The translations under genes were made by a program, and so were the position numbers. A stretch of 64,000 nucleotides of DNA from Mycogone perniciosa (lineage: Eukaryota > Ascomycota > Sordariomycetes > Hypocreales > Hypocreaceae), in assembly GCA_025331125.1 (NCBI GenBank), contig JAOALB010000114.1, positions 124,001-188,000 on the forward strand, written 5' to 3'. The notes under the pieces were generated by a model. That model saw nothing but the letters and a program-made list of their open reading frames with translations. It was not told the origin of the DNA and searched no databases. This document shows positions 34,302 to 46,636 of the stretch, piece after piece (position 1 is the stretch's first letter; each line of letters begins with the position of its first letter).

Positions 34302-36000
34302 GAGAGGTGATAGGCGTTGGATCAGACTTCAGTCGCCGCGATTAAAGTAGAAGCCCTCCCCGCTCCATCTTCCCCGTAAACAAATGGATAATAAAGTGTC
34401 CTTGTTTCATCCGCCCACTATCGTTGTGATCTTGAACTTTTCACTAGTTCCTTTCTCCTCCCTCCTCACTCTAAGGGAATGGATGGTTGAAATGCCCACA
34501 TTTCATCCACCTATTCTTCATTATTCTGACGTTTTTTTCTCTCAATATCATGGTAGGCTTTCAGTAAAGGACATGTTCGTTCATCCCTGTGTTCTTCCGG
34601 TGAGTTCATGACCTCAAGTTCGGCATTCATTATGGTCACACTCTCCTCCTTATTCTTCTCCCAAAGCATAACAGTCATCCATAGTAATAACGTAACGGAA
34701 CAAGCAGCGCAATCATAGAAAAGGGGGCAATGAAGAAAGCCACAGATAGGGTCATAATCAGCGTGAAACACAGCGATATGTGCCAAGCAACCGTAGCGTG
34801 TGTCTGTGTCACCTCGGAATTCCAGTTGCAGTCGTGAACGCCTCTAAGAGGTCGGGGTTACTCGTCTGACAGAAGGAGTGTGTGGTTGGAACGACGCTAA
34901 CAGGCGTCAGCTCGCCACTTCTCAAGTAGGTCAGTATTCAGGATGACTTTTCGGTCCTGGAACGGATTTTCGTGCAAGTCTGTTGCATATGTGTCATAGT
35001 CTGGAGAAGTTTGCTCCCGTCATCGATCATTGACCTCTCTGGTCACGAAGATAGTGTTAAACACAGGGCTCGATTTCTCATGCATGTACCTCTTTAGCGC
35101 AGCGAGGTTGCCTTTCACCAGTAAAGAGCTGTGTATCGGTATTCTGTTTTGGCAAGAATATGCCTGGGGCTCAATTCTGAACTCCCCTTCGGAGGTGTTG
35201 TCAGTGTACTGCGGCTGAATACCCCACATAAGCTCCCTCCGGGTCACTGCCATCAGATGGGCATCGTATGTTGGCCAAGTTTTTCTCGCTGTTTCCCTTT
35301 TTCCTTCACTTATATTTAATCTAGAAGCAGCCGTGTATGTACCCCTTTGAGCAGCGGGTGGTAACACCTACGGCATTCCACTTGGCTCAAGCATCGCATC
35401 AGCTAAATTAAGCTTGATCTTCACGAAGCTTCGGATATTTGGTTATCTTTTCTTGAATCACAGATGTCATGGAGTAATGCTTCCTGTCCCCATTTCCGTA
35501 ATAAAACCATATACGTCAGGCAGCACTGATGACAAGGCGTCTCTAGAAATCGAGGTGTGTTTGATGGGATGCTCTGTGATTGGCGCAAGGTTGCACAAAG
35601 GATCATTTATGTATCGCTTCAGCCCTTTGTCAATGTTCTCCGACTCCTCGACTGATTCGTGATTCCACTCCTTCATAACGATGAAGATGGTTGATTGACC
35701 TGTGTTGGATCTGCCTGGGATACACCGGCATCAAAATTCTACCGTCGTGTCTCCGTTCTCAAAGTCGATATCCTTGGCTAGTGTCATCAGTTCCGACCAC
35801 CCAGCCCACGCTTCCCCTTCGTGGAAGATTAATAGGAGAGTAACTGACTCCTATTATCGGGGGCAGCGTCGCAGTCATCCATAGTAATGAGGGTAATCCA
35901 TAAGAATAAGAGTAATCCAGTGTAATCCGTAGTGATGGGAGCAATCCATTGTCCGGCGGCGTCTGGGTCCTGAGGGGAGTGCCCGGCTTTTATAATAATA
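34302..36000. other. Decaying region with protein-like minus-strand fragments
   Basis: Two minus-strand frames look like eroded coding sequence. 35020..35367 contains TWPTYDAHLMAVTRRELMWG and ALKRYMHEKS. 35467..35676 contains MKEWNHESVEESENIDKGLK. Neither belongs to a recognised family, and no clean splice joins them. A 17-base direct repeat, CAGTCATCCATAGTAAT, occurs at about 34673 and 35871, the second followed by short GTAATCC-type repeats to 35950. This could be the edges of an old insertion. Confidence 0.4.
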
Positions 36001-36066
36001 TAATAGTATTTATTATCTCGCGGGTGCAGTACTGTAATGCCTCGGGATTCTGTAGCAAAAGGCGTT

Positions 36067-36561
36067 CTAAGGCAGCGTAAAATAACCCTTCGCAGCGGAC
36101 GGATTTATCGTCATATTGCGACCATGCAACGCGCGTTCGAGGATATCGGCTAACTCCTGTCTAAGGTGCACCCAGAGGATCTCGTAGGCGGCGACCAATC
36201 GGTACTGGTCCTTCAACTCTGCCGGAATGTGTCCTTCGGCAGCCAAGATCTTTGCCTGTTTCTCCATTAGGCGGCTCTCCTGGTACGAGTCGAATGTATC
36301 CCTGCAGAGCAGGATATCCTAATAGACTTCGGCTGGTAAGCCCAGCCGCCAGACAAGTTTTAGATCCACGCACAGAACCATGAGCGTGAGAAGCGACATA
36401 TCCTTCAGATGAGTGTTGTTTGAGTTAGGTAACAAGCTGGACTCGGGAACCATCAGGCAGAAGCCTAGGCTGTCGATACCAAGGCAGTCTGTCTTTATCT
36501 TCAGGCCTCTGTGATTTAGGCGTGGGTCACCCTTAGCGGATTTGGGATGATTGTATGACAT
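36067..36561 (-). pseudogene. Hypothetical gene remnant with one in-frame TAG
   Basis: One frame reads MSYNHPKSAKGDPRL... through VLCVDLKLVWRLGLPAEVY, a TAG at about 36319-36321, then straight on through DILLCRDTFDSYQESRLMEK and LVAAYEILWVHLRQELADIL. Coding character is the same on both sides, so the stop interrupts one protein of about 165 residues. C to T change at a CAG codon would create this TAG. No family recognised. A short intron removing the TAG is not supported by splice sites. Confidence 0.5.
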
Positions 36562-37436
36562 TTCCCTGGTGTTAGGTATGTTGAGATCCCCTCTCGCCTT
36601 CGATGCTAGCGCACGTGTTCATTGTTCGTCCAAAATTCCGTCATGGTCTCACGTGATATTCCCCGAGAGCACATAGCAAGCGTGCAAATCTAGCACTTGT
36701 TGTCAGACAATGGGTGGTGTGAAGGAGATTGGAGGAGCCTGGGGGGCAAGTGGTAAGCTATAGAGACATTGTCAGGAGCCAGGTGGTGGCTGTCTTAATC
36801 TTTAACGTCCTCTTCTCCATTGGGGAAGATCGGAATTCATGTTTTATACTGGTTTCTAGTCAAGTGATCTGCTTCCGTGCTGATCCGAAGTATCCCTGAC
36901 TGTTGTCGATTTTCGTATCTCCGACTCTTCTGTATGAGACCTTGTGCGTTTTTCGGTCCATATCGGTAATATATTTGTGTGCTGTCCGAATCATCTCACG
37001 TACTTCGGAGGTTGTGGCCAATTCGCCTTTGGCCCGTGGGAACGACTGCTTGACTCACAAAGCGGAGGGGCAATAAATTCCTAGTGTTACGCTGTGTCAA
37101 TCGCCTTGTGGTTGATCACGGAGATGGATTTGACTCACCTGTGCAGCCAACGGCCTAAATGATAGTGGCGACCTTGTCGATGAGTCTTAATCGTTTGGAA
37201 TAAGGGGCAGTAGTAGTTGAGATTAGGCAGCGCGAGGAGATTCAAACTGCGAGCGAAGTTAGTAACGCTTGAGGTTTCCATTTTCTGCCTGCACAGGTCG
37301 TACTTACTGTACTCGATGTCACCCACTCATCGATGAATCCGAGGCCAATGCCGCCCGTGAATAAGCTGGATGAGGCTGTCTTTGTTCAAACTGGGGGCGG
37401 GCATAGGCTCAATAAGTCTGGCTGTGGAGCTATATG

Positions 37437-37641
37437 AACCTCCTTCTTGCACGCAACAATAGATCTTGGAGCATGGTCCTGAAGGCACAACTCGGGGAGA
37501 TCCAAAGGATCTCCCTTCGGGAAATGGGGAGAAATGATCTTCTTCGATAATCCCCAAAGAGTGATCCGTTCGGTCTATCTTCCCGAGTTGTGTCTTCCTA
37601 GTCACACCCCAGGAGCTATTGTTGCGCGCAAGAAGGAGGTT
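37437..37641. repeat. 205-nt inverted repeat (fold-back / MITE-like) element
   Basis: The left end AACCTCCTTCTTGC..GCAACAATAG is matched by the right end CTATTGTTGCG..GCAAGAAGGAGGTT. Pairing continues inward through ACAACTCGGGGAGAT against ATCTTCCCGAGTTGT with a few mismatches, many of the G:T or A:C kind. The centre holds a second perfect palindrome, GGGAGATCC AAA GGATCTCCC (about 37496-37516). It could be a non-autonomous transposon or a hairpin RNA source. A 113-codon open frame over it is best read as a by-product. Confidence 0.75.
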
Positions 37642-38104
37642 GAAACTCCTTGAGTGAGGAGGAAACAAGGAAGAAGGAGAAAATAGGTCGAATTAGGGGG
37701 GCGGGAAATTTATAGGCGCAGTATTTCTTTAGATTTGCTCTTGCAGGGCGGTGTGTTCATAAGTTGCGGTGTTTCTGCCGAGCTCTGTTTGTACACCTTC
37801 GCTTGGTTTATACCTTAGAGCTGAGTTACCACACTGCTGCCTGAAGCCTGGTTCCCACTTCCTAGAAGCATCTTTGCAGATAGCTACACCCGACGTTATG
37901 CATACGTGCAACCAAAGTTGCCTATCTCTGTGGTGACGTGGCCCGTATCGTCGTTTGCGTGTTGCACCAGAAGGATGCTGGACAAATAGATTTCAAGAGT
38001 CCCATTCTAATAGATTATCACGTATATTATACATCTTCTATATGCGTTAAACATTAAAACACGTTTCGACACATTCGAGGTGATTCGCCCTGCTTTCTCA
38101 TCAT

Positions 38105-39924
38105 TTAGTCGTCCTTCTTCCCTACAATGCCGGTCTTCTTGAGGCCAAACCACGTCACTGCCGTGACGGTTATGCAGCTCGCAAAGATGGTCCAAAACGC
38201 CGCCCTGTATCCTTTCATCAAAGCCTCCCTCTGCTCCGCAACGTTCGAATGCTCCGTGACAGAAGCGGCAATGGCGGCGGTAATGGCCAAACCGACAGAG
38301 TTGCCAAACTGCGCCACCTCATTGAACACGCCTCCCGCGAGGGACTGAAGTTCGGGCGGGTAAGCACCCGAGATAACAAGGTTGGAGACAGTGAACAAGA
38401 CTGCAGTTAATCGTTAACAGAGATATATGCAATCACGGGGTTGTCACAGGATATCTCACCATCAGTGTTGATAGGCGATAGAAACAGTGCCCAGAACGGT
38501 GAGAACCAGTAATTCTGGCCAATTGGAATCGTGGCCATGAGTGGCGCAGCGGCCAGCGTGACGAGGGCTGAGACGACCGCAAGAGTGCGAACGTTGACTC
38601 TAGCAATGAGAAGCGCGGTGACGACGTTGGTGGCTGCCCCCGCGATGACATGAGGCAGGAATCGAATTGAACTATCCAGGGCGGAAAGCTTCTGGACTTC
38701 TTGGAAGCTTATTTACAAGTTAGCCATGAACACGATTAACCAGGGGGAATGGACGGACTAGAGCGTGGTAAAGTACTCCGTTCCGGTCAACGAGGCCCAG
38801 CAGAAGAATACAGCAACGCAAACAGTCGTGAAAGACCAGTTACGCCACAACTTATTCGGAATCAGGGCTGGCTTATTCCTCTTGACCTGAAATTCCATCC
38901 AGAGCGGGAAGGCAACCATCAGGGCGAGCGAGACGGCCAAAATGACAATGTTGGGGGCATCGCTGAGCTTTTGGTATGACGATGAAACCATGGCCAGCAC
39001 GTAAAGAAGCATACCCAGAGCAATACTCAAGATGATGGCCCCAACCCAATCGATATCATGCCTAAGACGCGTCTTCCAACTTCGCTCTGTGGAAACCGAT
39101 ATGTTGGGTAGCGACCAAATCGATGCCGTTGAGAGACAAACGTTGATAATGGCCATCATGTAGTATGCCCACCGCCAACCGATTGTGTCCGTGAAAATGC
39201 CACCGAGAACCAATCCGAGTGCAAAACCCAGAGGGTGACCCATTCCGTTGACGGCGAATGCAGCGTTTCTCCAATTGCCCTTGGGAAACGTATTGGTGAT
39301 GAGGCTGACAGCAGTGGGAAGACACATGGCAATTGCTATGCCCAGAAGTGTTCTGAAAATAATGATCTGAATAGCCGTCTGAGCCAAACCAACACCCAGC
39401 GTAAAGGCGACATAGAGAAAGCTTCCGGTGAGCCACATCCACTTCGGGCCGACAACATCGGCGATTGAGCCAAAGATGAGAAGCAAGCATCCAGCTGCCA
39501 GCGAATAGACGGCGGCGGGCCACAGGATGAGACTCTGCGAGAGTCCGACTTCCTGGGCAATGCGCGGAAGAGCAGCAATGAGGATACCAGAGCCCATGGT
39601 GCTGAGGAAGTTGATTCCGGAGAGCGTCACGATAACAGTGACGGCGCGGACCTTTGAGATTGTCAGTTCAGCTGTTGGTGATGACGGAGTCATGTCTTGC
39701 GACGCAGCCTCGTCGCTGGACGGGTCGTTGGAAGTGCTGAGGCCCTCATTGCTGGGTCGTATGGCATGTATAGTGTCGTTCTTTCGCTGGGGCTCTTGTT
39801 CTGGTGGTGGTGGATGTGACCTGTGAAGCAGAGTCTTGGAGGACGAAGTTGAAGGCGGCAGAGGCTGCAGAGCTATGCTCGTGAGGGAGCTGCTCCCGTG
39901 AGTCGCTGTGAGTTTGAAGTCCAT
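38105..39924 (-). CDS. DHA2-family (14-TM) MFS drug:proton antiporter
   Basis: Plasma-membrane or vacuolar multidrug/aminotriazole-resistance-type exporter of 569 residues. Exons are 39924..38759, 38707..38460 and 38400..38105, with matching phases (TA+C, G+TC). A ~90-residue Ser/Pro/Thr-rich cytoplasmic tail precedes helix 1 (VTVIVTLSGINFLSTMGSGI). Motif A-like GSIADVVGPKWMW, motif C GMGHPLGFALGLVLGG and GWRWAYYMMAI are as expected for DHA2. Fourteen hydrophobic segments can be counted across the three exons. The tail ends GLKKTGIVGKKDD. Such genes often sit in secondary-metabolite clusters, but no biosynthetic gene is nearby. Substrate unknown. Confidence 0.92.
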
Positions 39925-42900
39925 GGTGTTCTGTTCCGTTCACTTCATGAAGCATGAAGAAACACAAAGACTACGAGTACGGACTGCTATTCACTGGATT
40001 ATCTGGGGCTTGTATAGACTTTAAATCAACCACTGGCACTAAACTATAAGTCCGAGCAAGCGCACTCGTATACTCGTATACGCCGTTCTATCTAGCTGTA
40101 TTGGGGAAACCCTGTCGAAATAACCCAATTCCTTATCAGTCAGTGCTTACATCTGACAAATCCTATCCGAAAGAGATACTAGACAGTCGGCCGGCCCGTG
40201 GATCTTGACTTGGCAGGCCGATGGACTATTCTTACTACTCCTATCTACCAACGGTACTGCTACTACTATCACACGTTGCGGTTTCTCCGGTTTGCTGGCT
40301 ATTTTAATTCAGTCCTATGCATTTGGTATATGATTTGAAATTTCCCAATGAATGTTATGAATTAATAACAACTATCATCATCTAGATACTCGATACATGT
40401 ATCGTTCGTATTGGAATGCTTCTGAGTTATAATAGCGCGACGTCTACGCCCGTTTGGCGTTTTCCTGAGCCTTCTAGTGCGCGGCCCGACCGTCTTTGTG
40501 TAAAGCCGCTACAGAGCGATTATGGCCAAAGCCGTTGGAAACCGCCCACGCCGGTATCAGCACCTATCGCGATTCCATAAATACCGTATTCAACGCTCAA
40601 TCACAATGACTTTAAACTGCAGCAGTCAACTCTATTCTAAACCGTCACCGAAGACGAACAGATAGATTCTATGATGTAACTGCGAAAAAAAATCGGGGCG
40701 AGATACCGCTGCAATTACGAAGTACGCCGGTCGAAATGAGAGCTGTTCTGACATCACGCACCCGCCTCATGATGTCAATAGACAACAGACATTCCAGAGA
40801 CTTGGGGGAATACTGGAGTTGACTCCTCCCGTCCTGTTCGACCGAGAAAAATGCAGTTACGCACTAAATACACACCTTTCTCCTATTCTTGGATCAGAAT
40901 GCCTAAGCAGTTCTACTCCATGTCAATAGCCATCACCAACAACCTAGGATCCAACAACGCGGTGCCGATTCTCAATGCCCTCGAAAAACACAAAAAAAAA
41001 TTATTAGAACCTTTTATGCGTATGGAAATTGTGTGCTGCTTGGCTTGGGTGTTTCAGGTCAATATCTCGTGCGATTCGGTCGGGTCTTGTCCTCCATGAA
41101 TCGATGTTCCTCAGTTCCAGAAGCTAAAAGCTGACGCGCCTCAACGTGTCAAGTCGCGGTCCGGTAGTTCTCAATGGAAACAACACGCGACTACGGTGAG
41201 AAATTTGTCAAAGAACTCCAGGTTATGGAATGACAATGGCCATCACCTTCCCCAAATCCTCAAATCGAAACCGTACTGAGGTCGCCGCAATGAGGAAGTG
41301 GTTGTGAGGAACTCCCTCGCTGAGGTTTTCGACACTATCCAAATCACTCTGGTGAGCCTCAGTGACGCCCTTACTCCTGTATCATGTCTGTCATACAGTT
41401 GCATGAAGCGAAACCCCTCAGAAGATACAATTTGTTAGTGGAATTGGCTCACCCGTTAGCATCTCCACTACAAGGAGTCAACCCAGGGTCAAAGAAGCCG
41501 TCATTCTTCGCATTTTTGACCAAAATATAATGTCGTCCGTCACTAGCACTATTTTCTAGCCACAATAATCTCCAAGGTTAATCTCAAGTTTTATATAGAT
41601 CTCGTAAACCCGAATTCTGCTGCCATTTAGCTGGGCGCAAGTCTCCCACGAATCGGGCCAGTGTTCAACCGACTCCGTTCCCCTTCACGACACTGTTCCA
41701 GTGAGCTAGGTTTGCCTTCATAGCCCGAGTCATCGCGATTCTCTCTGTCAACCTAGTGCCAAACAACCTTTAGGATGATGAATTGCTACTTCAAGGTGGC
41801 AAGTGGACGCCGGCAACTTCTTCCGCCTTGTCGATATGTAGTCTGAAAGCTCCTATAGCATCTATCCTAGAGATTTTACTTATGGCTTCGATATGTCGAG
41901 CCTAGGGATCACTTTCATAGTATAATGCCTCAGGAAGTAGAGAAGGACGCAGCCATCGCTACTTCTCTACATTTATATCCCCAACTCATTCATATTGTTG
42001 GCAAATATCATGCTCACGTCCGATTATTCTCCCATAAGCTTTCCCAATTATGACTTCAACAGTCCTTGGGGTGTGTAGCTGTACCCGAGTTCCGTTTCGC
42101 CAACCGATCCCTTTCATGCGTTGAGCCTGTCTGGTTACCCGTGATGTCCGGCATTGCAACCAAACGTTTGACTTTGCTGGTAGCTCAGGCACAGTGATCA
42201 TTCGGACCTAGCCACTACTCCACTGCGAGGTTCTCTCCTCGAATTTGCGGAACGGAGAGAAAGGCTTTCTTTGTAGGCGTCGCCGTCGCATTCTATTCCC
42301 TCGTGGAAAGGAGCTAGCATAGGTGGCCAGGGTATTCATTACTGGACGATTAGGTATATTCGGGTGACTTGAGTCAGAGCGGGAAATGCTCATGCGGAGG
42401 ATCTTGCCCTCATGAGATGCAAGCAAGAAGACTACTGCAAGGGTGACATCTCTCTTAACCCACAGGGACCAATGATCCGGAGAGAAAGGCAAGGTGTTCC
42501 ATCATTGGTAAATACCCTATACTACGAGAACACTTTCCTACTTCAACCAAGATGGTATGGCAGATGTCTGGTGAATGGGATCTAGGACGCGGCATCAAGC
42601 AATTCTGTCTACCCTGAATGAAACGCGTTGTAACCAGAGGTCGGCACCACTCCTGATCTACCATTATGATGCTCGGAGAAATAACATAATCTTCATGGAT
42701 ATGGACTTTCAGCACTTGAGGATCGCAGGAGCAAACGCAGCCCGATAAAAGTTCCGCCGTAGTAAACAGAATGCATCACATACCCATCATTCACCGTGAA
42801 CCAGATTGCCGTATGCCTGGTAACGGTCTGGCTGCCTTCCATTAACTTCTGACGTAGAGAGGAGGGGTCGTATGCGAGTAGATAGCTGGTGAAGTCGCTA

Positions 42901-43200
42901 GGGACGGCTGGGCGCATCACAGTCCTTTCTAAGACTCGATACATCAATGTTGAAATGACAATACGGAGTGGTGAGGTTCGCCAACGTAGGTGATATGGCA
43001 TGAAATTGTTCATCCAGCACTATCTATCACTATGAACATAGCGTATGGCTCGATCCAAGCCAGACCAAGGCTACGAAAACAGACAGAAGAGACGGGAGTT
43101 GTGAATGATCGATTGTACAATCTGTTCATCTCCCATCAAGAAACCGACACACACATCGTCCGATAAGCCTCGGGTCACAGCCTGTTCTATTCCTCTGTAT
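39925..43200. other. Gene-poor region with weak coding remnants
   Basis: No intact gene. Minus-strand frames between 41986 and 43013 look eroded. 42693..43013 is the most protein-like (PYHLRWRTSPLRIVISTLMY, HTAIWFTVNDGYVMHSVYYGG). About 42430-42500 can be read as AFLSPDHWSLWVKRDV only by changing frame. They may be one dead gene. The rest (40.0-41.9 kb) shows nothing. Confidence 0.4.
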
Positions 43201-43209
43201 TCCGAAATT

Positions 43210-44130
43210 GATCATCTTTTCTCTCCGAAAGATGTTGTTTTCTCATGCTCACCCCGAAGAATGTCTGGGTCCGAAGAATCGGCCTATCTTCCAGAAGAAT
43301 ATGTCATCCCGAAACTTGTCGCCCCGGAAAACACATCGTCCGAAAAATATCGCATCCCGAAGACGTCTGACCTTGAACAAAGGCTCATCCCGAAAACGCC
43401 TCACTCCGAAGAACATCTGTCTCCGAAAAAAAAGTCCCATCCCGAAGAGCCTATCATTTTGAAGAGCGCCTCATCCCGAAACCTGTCGCCCAAAAAAACG
43501 CCCCATTCCTAAGACTATCTTATCTCGAACAGCGTCTTACGCCGAAAAACGTCGGATCCGAAGAATGTGTTACTCCGAAAAAAAAGGCTCCATCCCGAAG
43601 AACCTATCATCGTAAAGAACGCATATCCGGATGCTTCTCTCCGAAGAACCTACCATCATGAAGAACGCCTCATCCAAGGAATATCACGTCCCGAAGAGTG
43701 TCTGACCTCAATCACCCACCCCGAAAAACGCACCATTCCGAAGAACGTCTGGCTCCAAGAAAAAAGCCCTATCCCGAAAAAACGCCCCCTTACGAAGAAT
43801 CTTCATGCTGAAAGCCTCATCCGAAGAGTGTTGCACACCGAGAAAGGTCGGACCCGAAGAATCTTCGTCGTGAAGAACGCCTCATCCCGAAACTTCTCAA
43901 TCCACAAAGCGCCTCTTTCCGAAGTATGTTCCTGCTGAAGAGTGTGTTACCCCGAAAACCGTCGGGTCCGATAGTATCTCTCTCCAGAGAATGTGTAGCT
44001 GCGAAAAAAAGACTCCACCCCGAAGAACCTATCATCTTGAAGAGTCTTCATCGTGAAGAACGCCTCATCCGAAGAATATCACACCCCGAAGGTTTCACAC
44101 CGGAAAACATCGGGCCCGAAGAGCTCTATT
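43210..44130. repeat. Degenerate minisatellite built on a TCCCGAAGAACG-type unit
   Basis: About 0.9 kb of imperfect tandem copies of a unit close to CTCATCCCGAAGAACG (16-18 bp), often paired into 33-35 bp units. Spacers such as CCTATCATC..GAAGAACG recur near 43445, 43600, 43660 and 44030, suggesting a higher-order repeat. TCCGAA blocks go on more sparsely to about 44940. Several frames stay open through the repeat (e.g. SEEHLSPK-like units), which explains the long but meaningless ORFs here. Confidence 0.85.
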
Positions 44131-44959
44131 TTCGCATTTCTCAGCCTGTTTCTCGTTTGCCGTCATCTTTCGGAGTCGAGACTCATTCGTTGTCGGAAGC
44201 TGACGTTAGAGATGGTGGCTACCATGGTACCAAACAATTGTAAACGAGCCAATGATAGTAAACCAAGATAGTAAATTGTTAACAAGCCAATGGCAGCAAG
44301 AAGATGTAGCAAGCAACCGCCAATAAAAAAGCGGTGGGAGAGAAGGCTGCAGCAAACGAATGCAGCCGATATGGTCAGTGTTACATTTCATGTCGGTGCC
44401 AAGGTATTCGTCATATCCAATGCATATTCACTCCTCTGGCCTTCAGGTCCTTCTGAGACCCGAAATGTATCGTTCCGAAGAAACCAGCCACCTCTCTGCA
44501 TCCGAAATGCATCGTGCCTCCGATATGTGCTTCGGGTGCTGCTTCACCCCCGTCGCCAAGGTCTTTCGGTGAGGTTGTATCGATTCCATCGGAAGCTGCA
44601 TATGCTGTTTGCTCGAGATTTCGGATCGGATTGCATGCGCAAGCTTCGGATGCAAGCAAACGGAGCGAGAAATGAGAAATCGGAGAGGATTACAAGGACG
44701 CAAAACGTACATATAGCTGTGTTACACAAACGAAATCCGAAAGCCCGAAAAACCGATCAATATCGGGTTCGGGAGACGGTGAGGCATGGTGATGGGAGCA
44801 AACATCACAGCAACTTGGGTACCCGATCCGAAATTTGCTGTCCGAAAGGCTTCGTTGGACAAACTGGTCCGAAATCTGTCGGGATTTCGCTTCGGAATCG
44901 AACTTCTTCGTATTCATCGGGCCCGAAAGGCTGACCAGATGGTGCTCTGCGTAGCCGTG

Positions 44960-46636
44960 ACGATATGCAGGCTCTGCAGCATACGAGCCTAGGCGCAAGA
45001 TCAGAGCCTGGCCAGATGGCTATCAAGGATGCGGCCCCATTCTCAGCCTGCATGTCGGGGAGGGGGATATAACAGCCAGCTTGACTTTGTGTTCCCTCAA
45101 CAAGGCCCTGATTCTCGCAAGCCAGTATGTTCGTATCCGATGGGAGTATGAGGGGAGTATGATGGGAGTATGGAAGAAGGCGTACACGATGCTCACCAGC
45201 TGCAAGTGTGTGACTGAAAGCACGTGCAAGTACATGCCGCATTGCTGGCCCGGTTTTGAGAAATCCAACAATGTCTCACCCTCTGTTCTCTCTTTTCTCA
45301 TCTTTGGAACGCCTCATCGCAACGCGTCTCCTCCGAGTCGAGCAGCAAGTGCACACACACACACACACACTCACCCCGATATCACAGTCGTACAACATCT
45401 ACTAGAGACGTCAGACGGACGACTAATCCACGCCTCTTCCTCAATCTTCCGAAATTCCGCGCTGGATCCTCATTGCCCTTTTCGAAAGAATTTGGTGTGC
45501 ATATTCCGTCCACGTTAATCTTGACTGGGGCTCGGATCTCACATGTGTACGGAGTAATACTCGTAGTACTCGTACTAATCCCCATCTCCACATCTCGCGA
45601 CCACTTGGTGGATATCTCAGTCCAGCCTGGGTTAACGGTAATGTTAAATCAATGCAGTGATCTGCTCCGTGTTGATCCGGGGGCCGAGTACGAGTACAGG
45701 TCGATGAGGCTTGGTATAACAAGAAACGAATACCTTGGCTGTCCCAGATTCGATCCGGATGCCATCAGCATTTTCGAGAATAGGTCCTGGGGCTTGGTCT
45801 GGCCTTGGTTCAGCTCCATGCCGTTGACACGACACGGAAGATCTCCCTCCCATGTCCACCGCAAATTGAAACAATGGGTGGGAACATTAGTACTTCCGCT
45901 CCCGCAGTACTCCGAAGATTCCGTAGAGAAATCAATAGTTTGAATGTCGCCTCTTGAGAAAAATCTCCTAGCATGTCCAGCTTCCAAAGCGCGTATCTCG
46001 TAAGGAAGCGCGAAAGGAACTCCATTTTTCTTGCACGCTACTATCGTAGCTCCAACTCCCATGTGGGCAGAGAAATCCCTCCAATTGCATGAAACCTCTA
46101 AAACAGGAACTGGTCCACTATTCCTGTTTAGCGAAGCATAGAGGGCTTGCCTCTTTTCGATTCTACCTAATGAACTAATGATCCTTCGTAACTGGGTCAG
46201 CTGAATGAACTTGAAGATAGAAAATACGAAGTACGAGAGGGAGGAGCAATGCCTTGTTTTCTTGGCTTAGGCGAGATTGATCTAATAGTTAGAAGCATGA
46301 AGGAAGCTTAGATCGTCAGTTCTCTGTATTTGGACCTGAGTTCAAACTATCGGGATCTCGGACACTACCGTACGAGTATGGCTGATTGATGGCGTGAAGA
46401 TCATTATCATGCATGTCATTTCTCACATTCATTTTATCGGACCATTAACATCAAGAAACTAAAGTTCATAGCTAATAATAATACGTCGCTCATGATTATA
46501 ATTGAATACAAGCAGAGCCGTAACCTCGCGGTTTCCATGCTGTAATAGAAGGAGGTATGTACATCTAAATCTAAGCATCTGAATCTTCGTACCATGAAAG
46601 AAAGGGGAAAAAATATGGGACTGTAAAAAACACCGT
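44960..46636. other. Gene-poor region with one protein-like minus-strand frame
   Basis: Apart from the candidate at 45649..46200, nothing is supported. It has a CA microsatellite at 45353-45371 and a TACGGAGTA/TACTCGTA motif cluster near 45548-45575. Confidence 0.4.
45649..46200 (-). pseudogene. Hypothetical coding fragment
   Basis: An uninterrupted minus-strand frame with good protein character runs from about 46200 to 45649. It reads QLRRIISSLGRIEKRQALYA, then SCNWRDFSAHMGVGATIVAC, GVPFALPYEIRALEAGHARR and THCFNLRWTWEGDLPCRVNG. Upstream in another frame, SQENKALLLPL resembles a coiled-coil exon, so introns or frameshifts probably precede this piece. No family recognised. It may be the 3' part of a gene whose start is lost. 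Confidence 0.35.

Noticed and set aside
37135..37668. Two minus-strand frames (113 and 63 codons) as a gene
   Set aside because: They overlie the fold-back element and its flank, and the join needs a start at a non-conserved Met. Treated as by-products.
43105..43938. Open frames with SEE..IPK repeats read as a repeat protein gene
   Set aside because: The repeat is open in more than one frame and on both strands, and breaks repeatedly, so it is better explained as a minisatellite. A dead repeat-protein gene cannot be excluded.
43210..44130. CRISPR array
   Set aside because: The repeats are imperfect, without uniform spacers, in a eukaryotic genome; a minisatellite explains it.
44290..44934. 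214-codon plus-strand frame
   Set aside because: Arises from TCCGAA-type repeat sequence; composition is basic/low-complexity and no partner exon or domain is seen.
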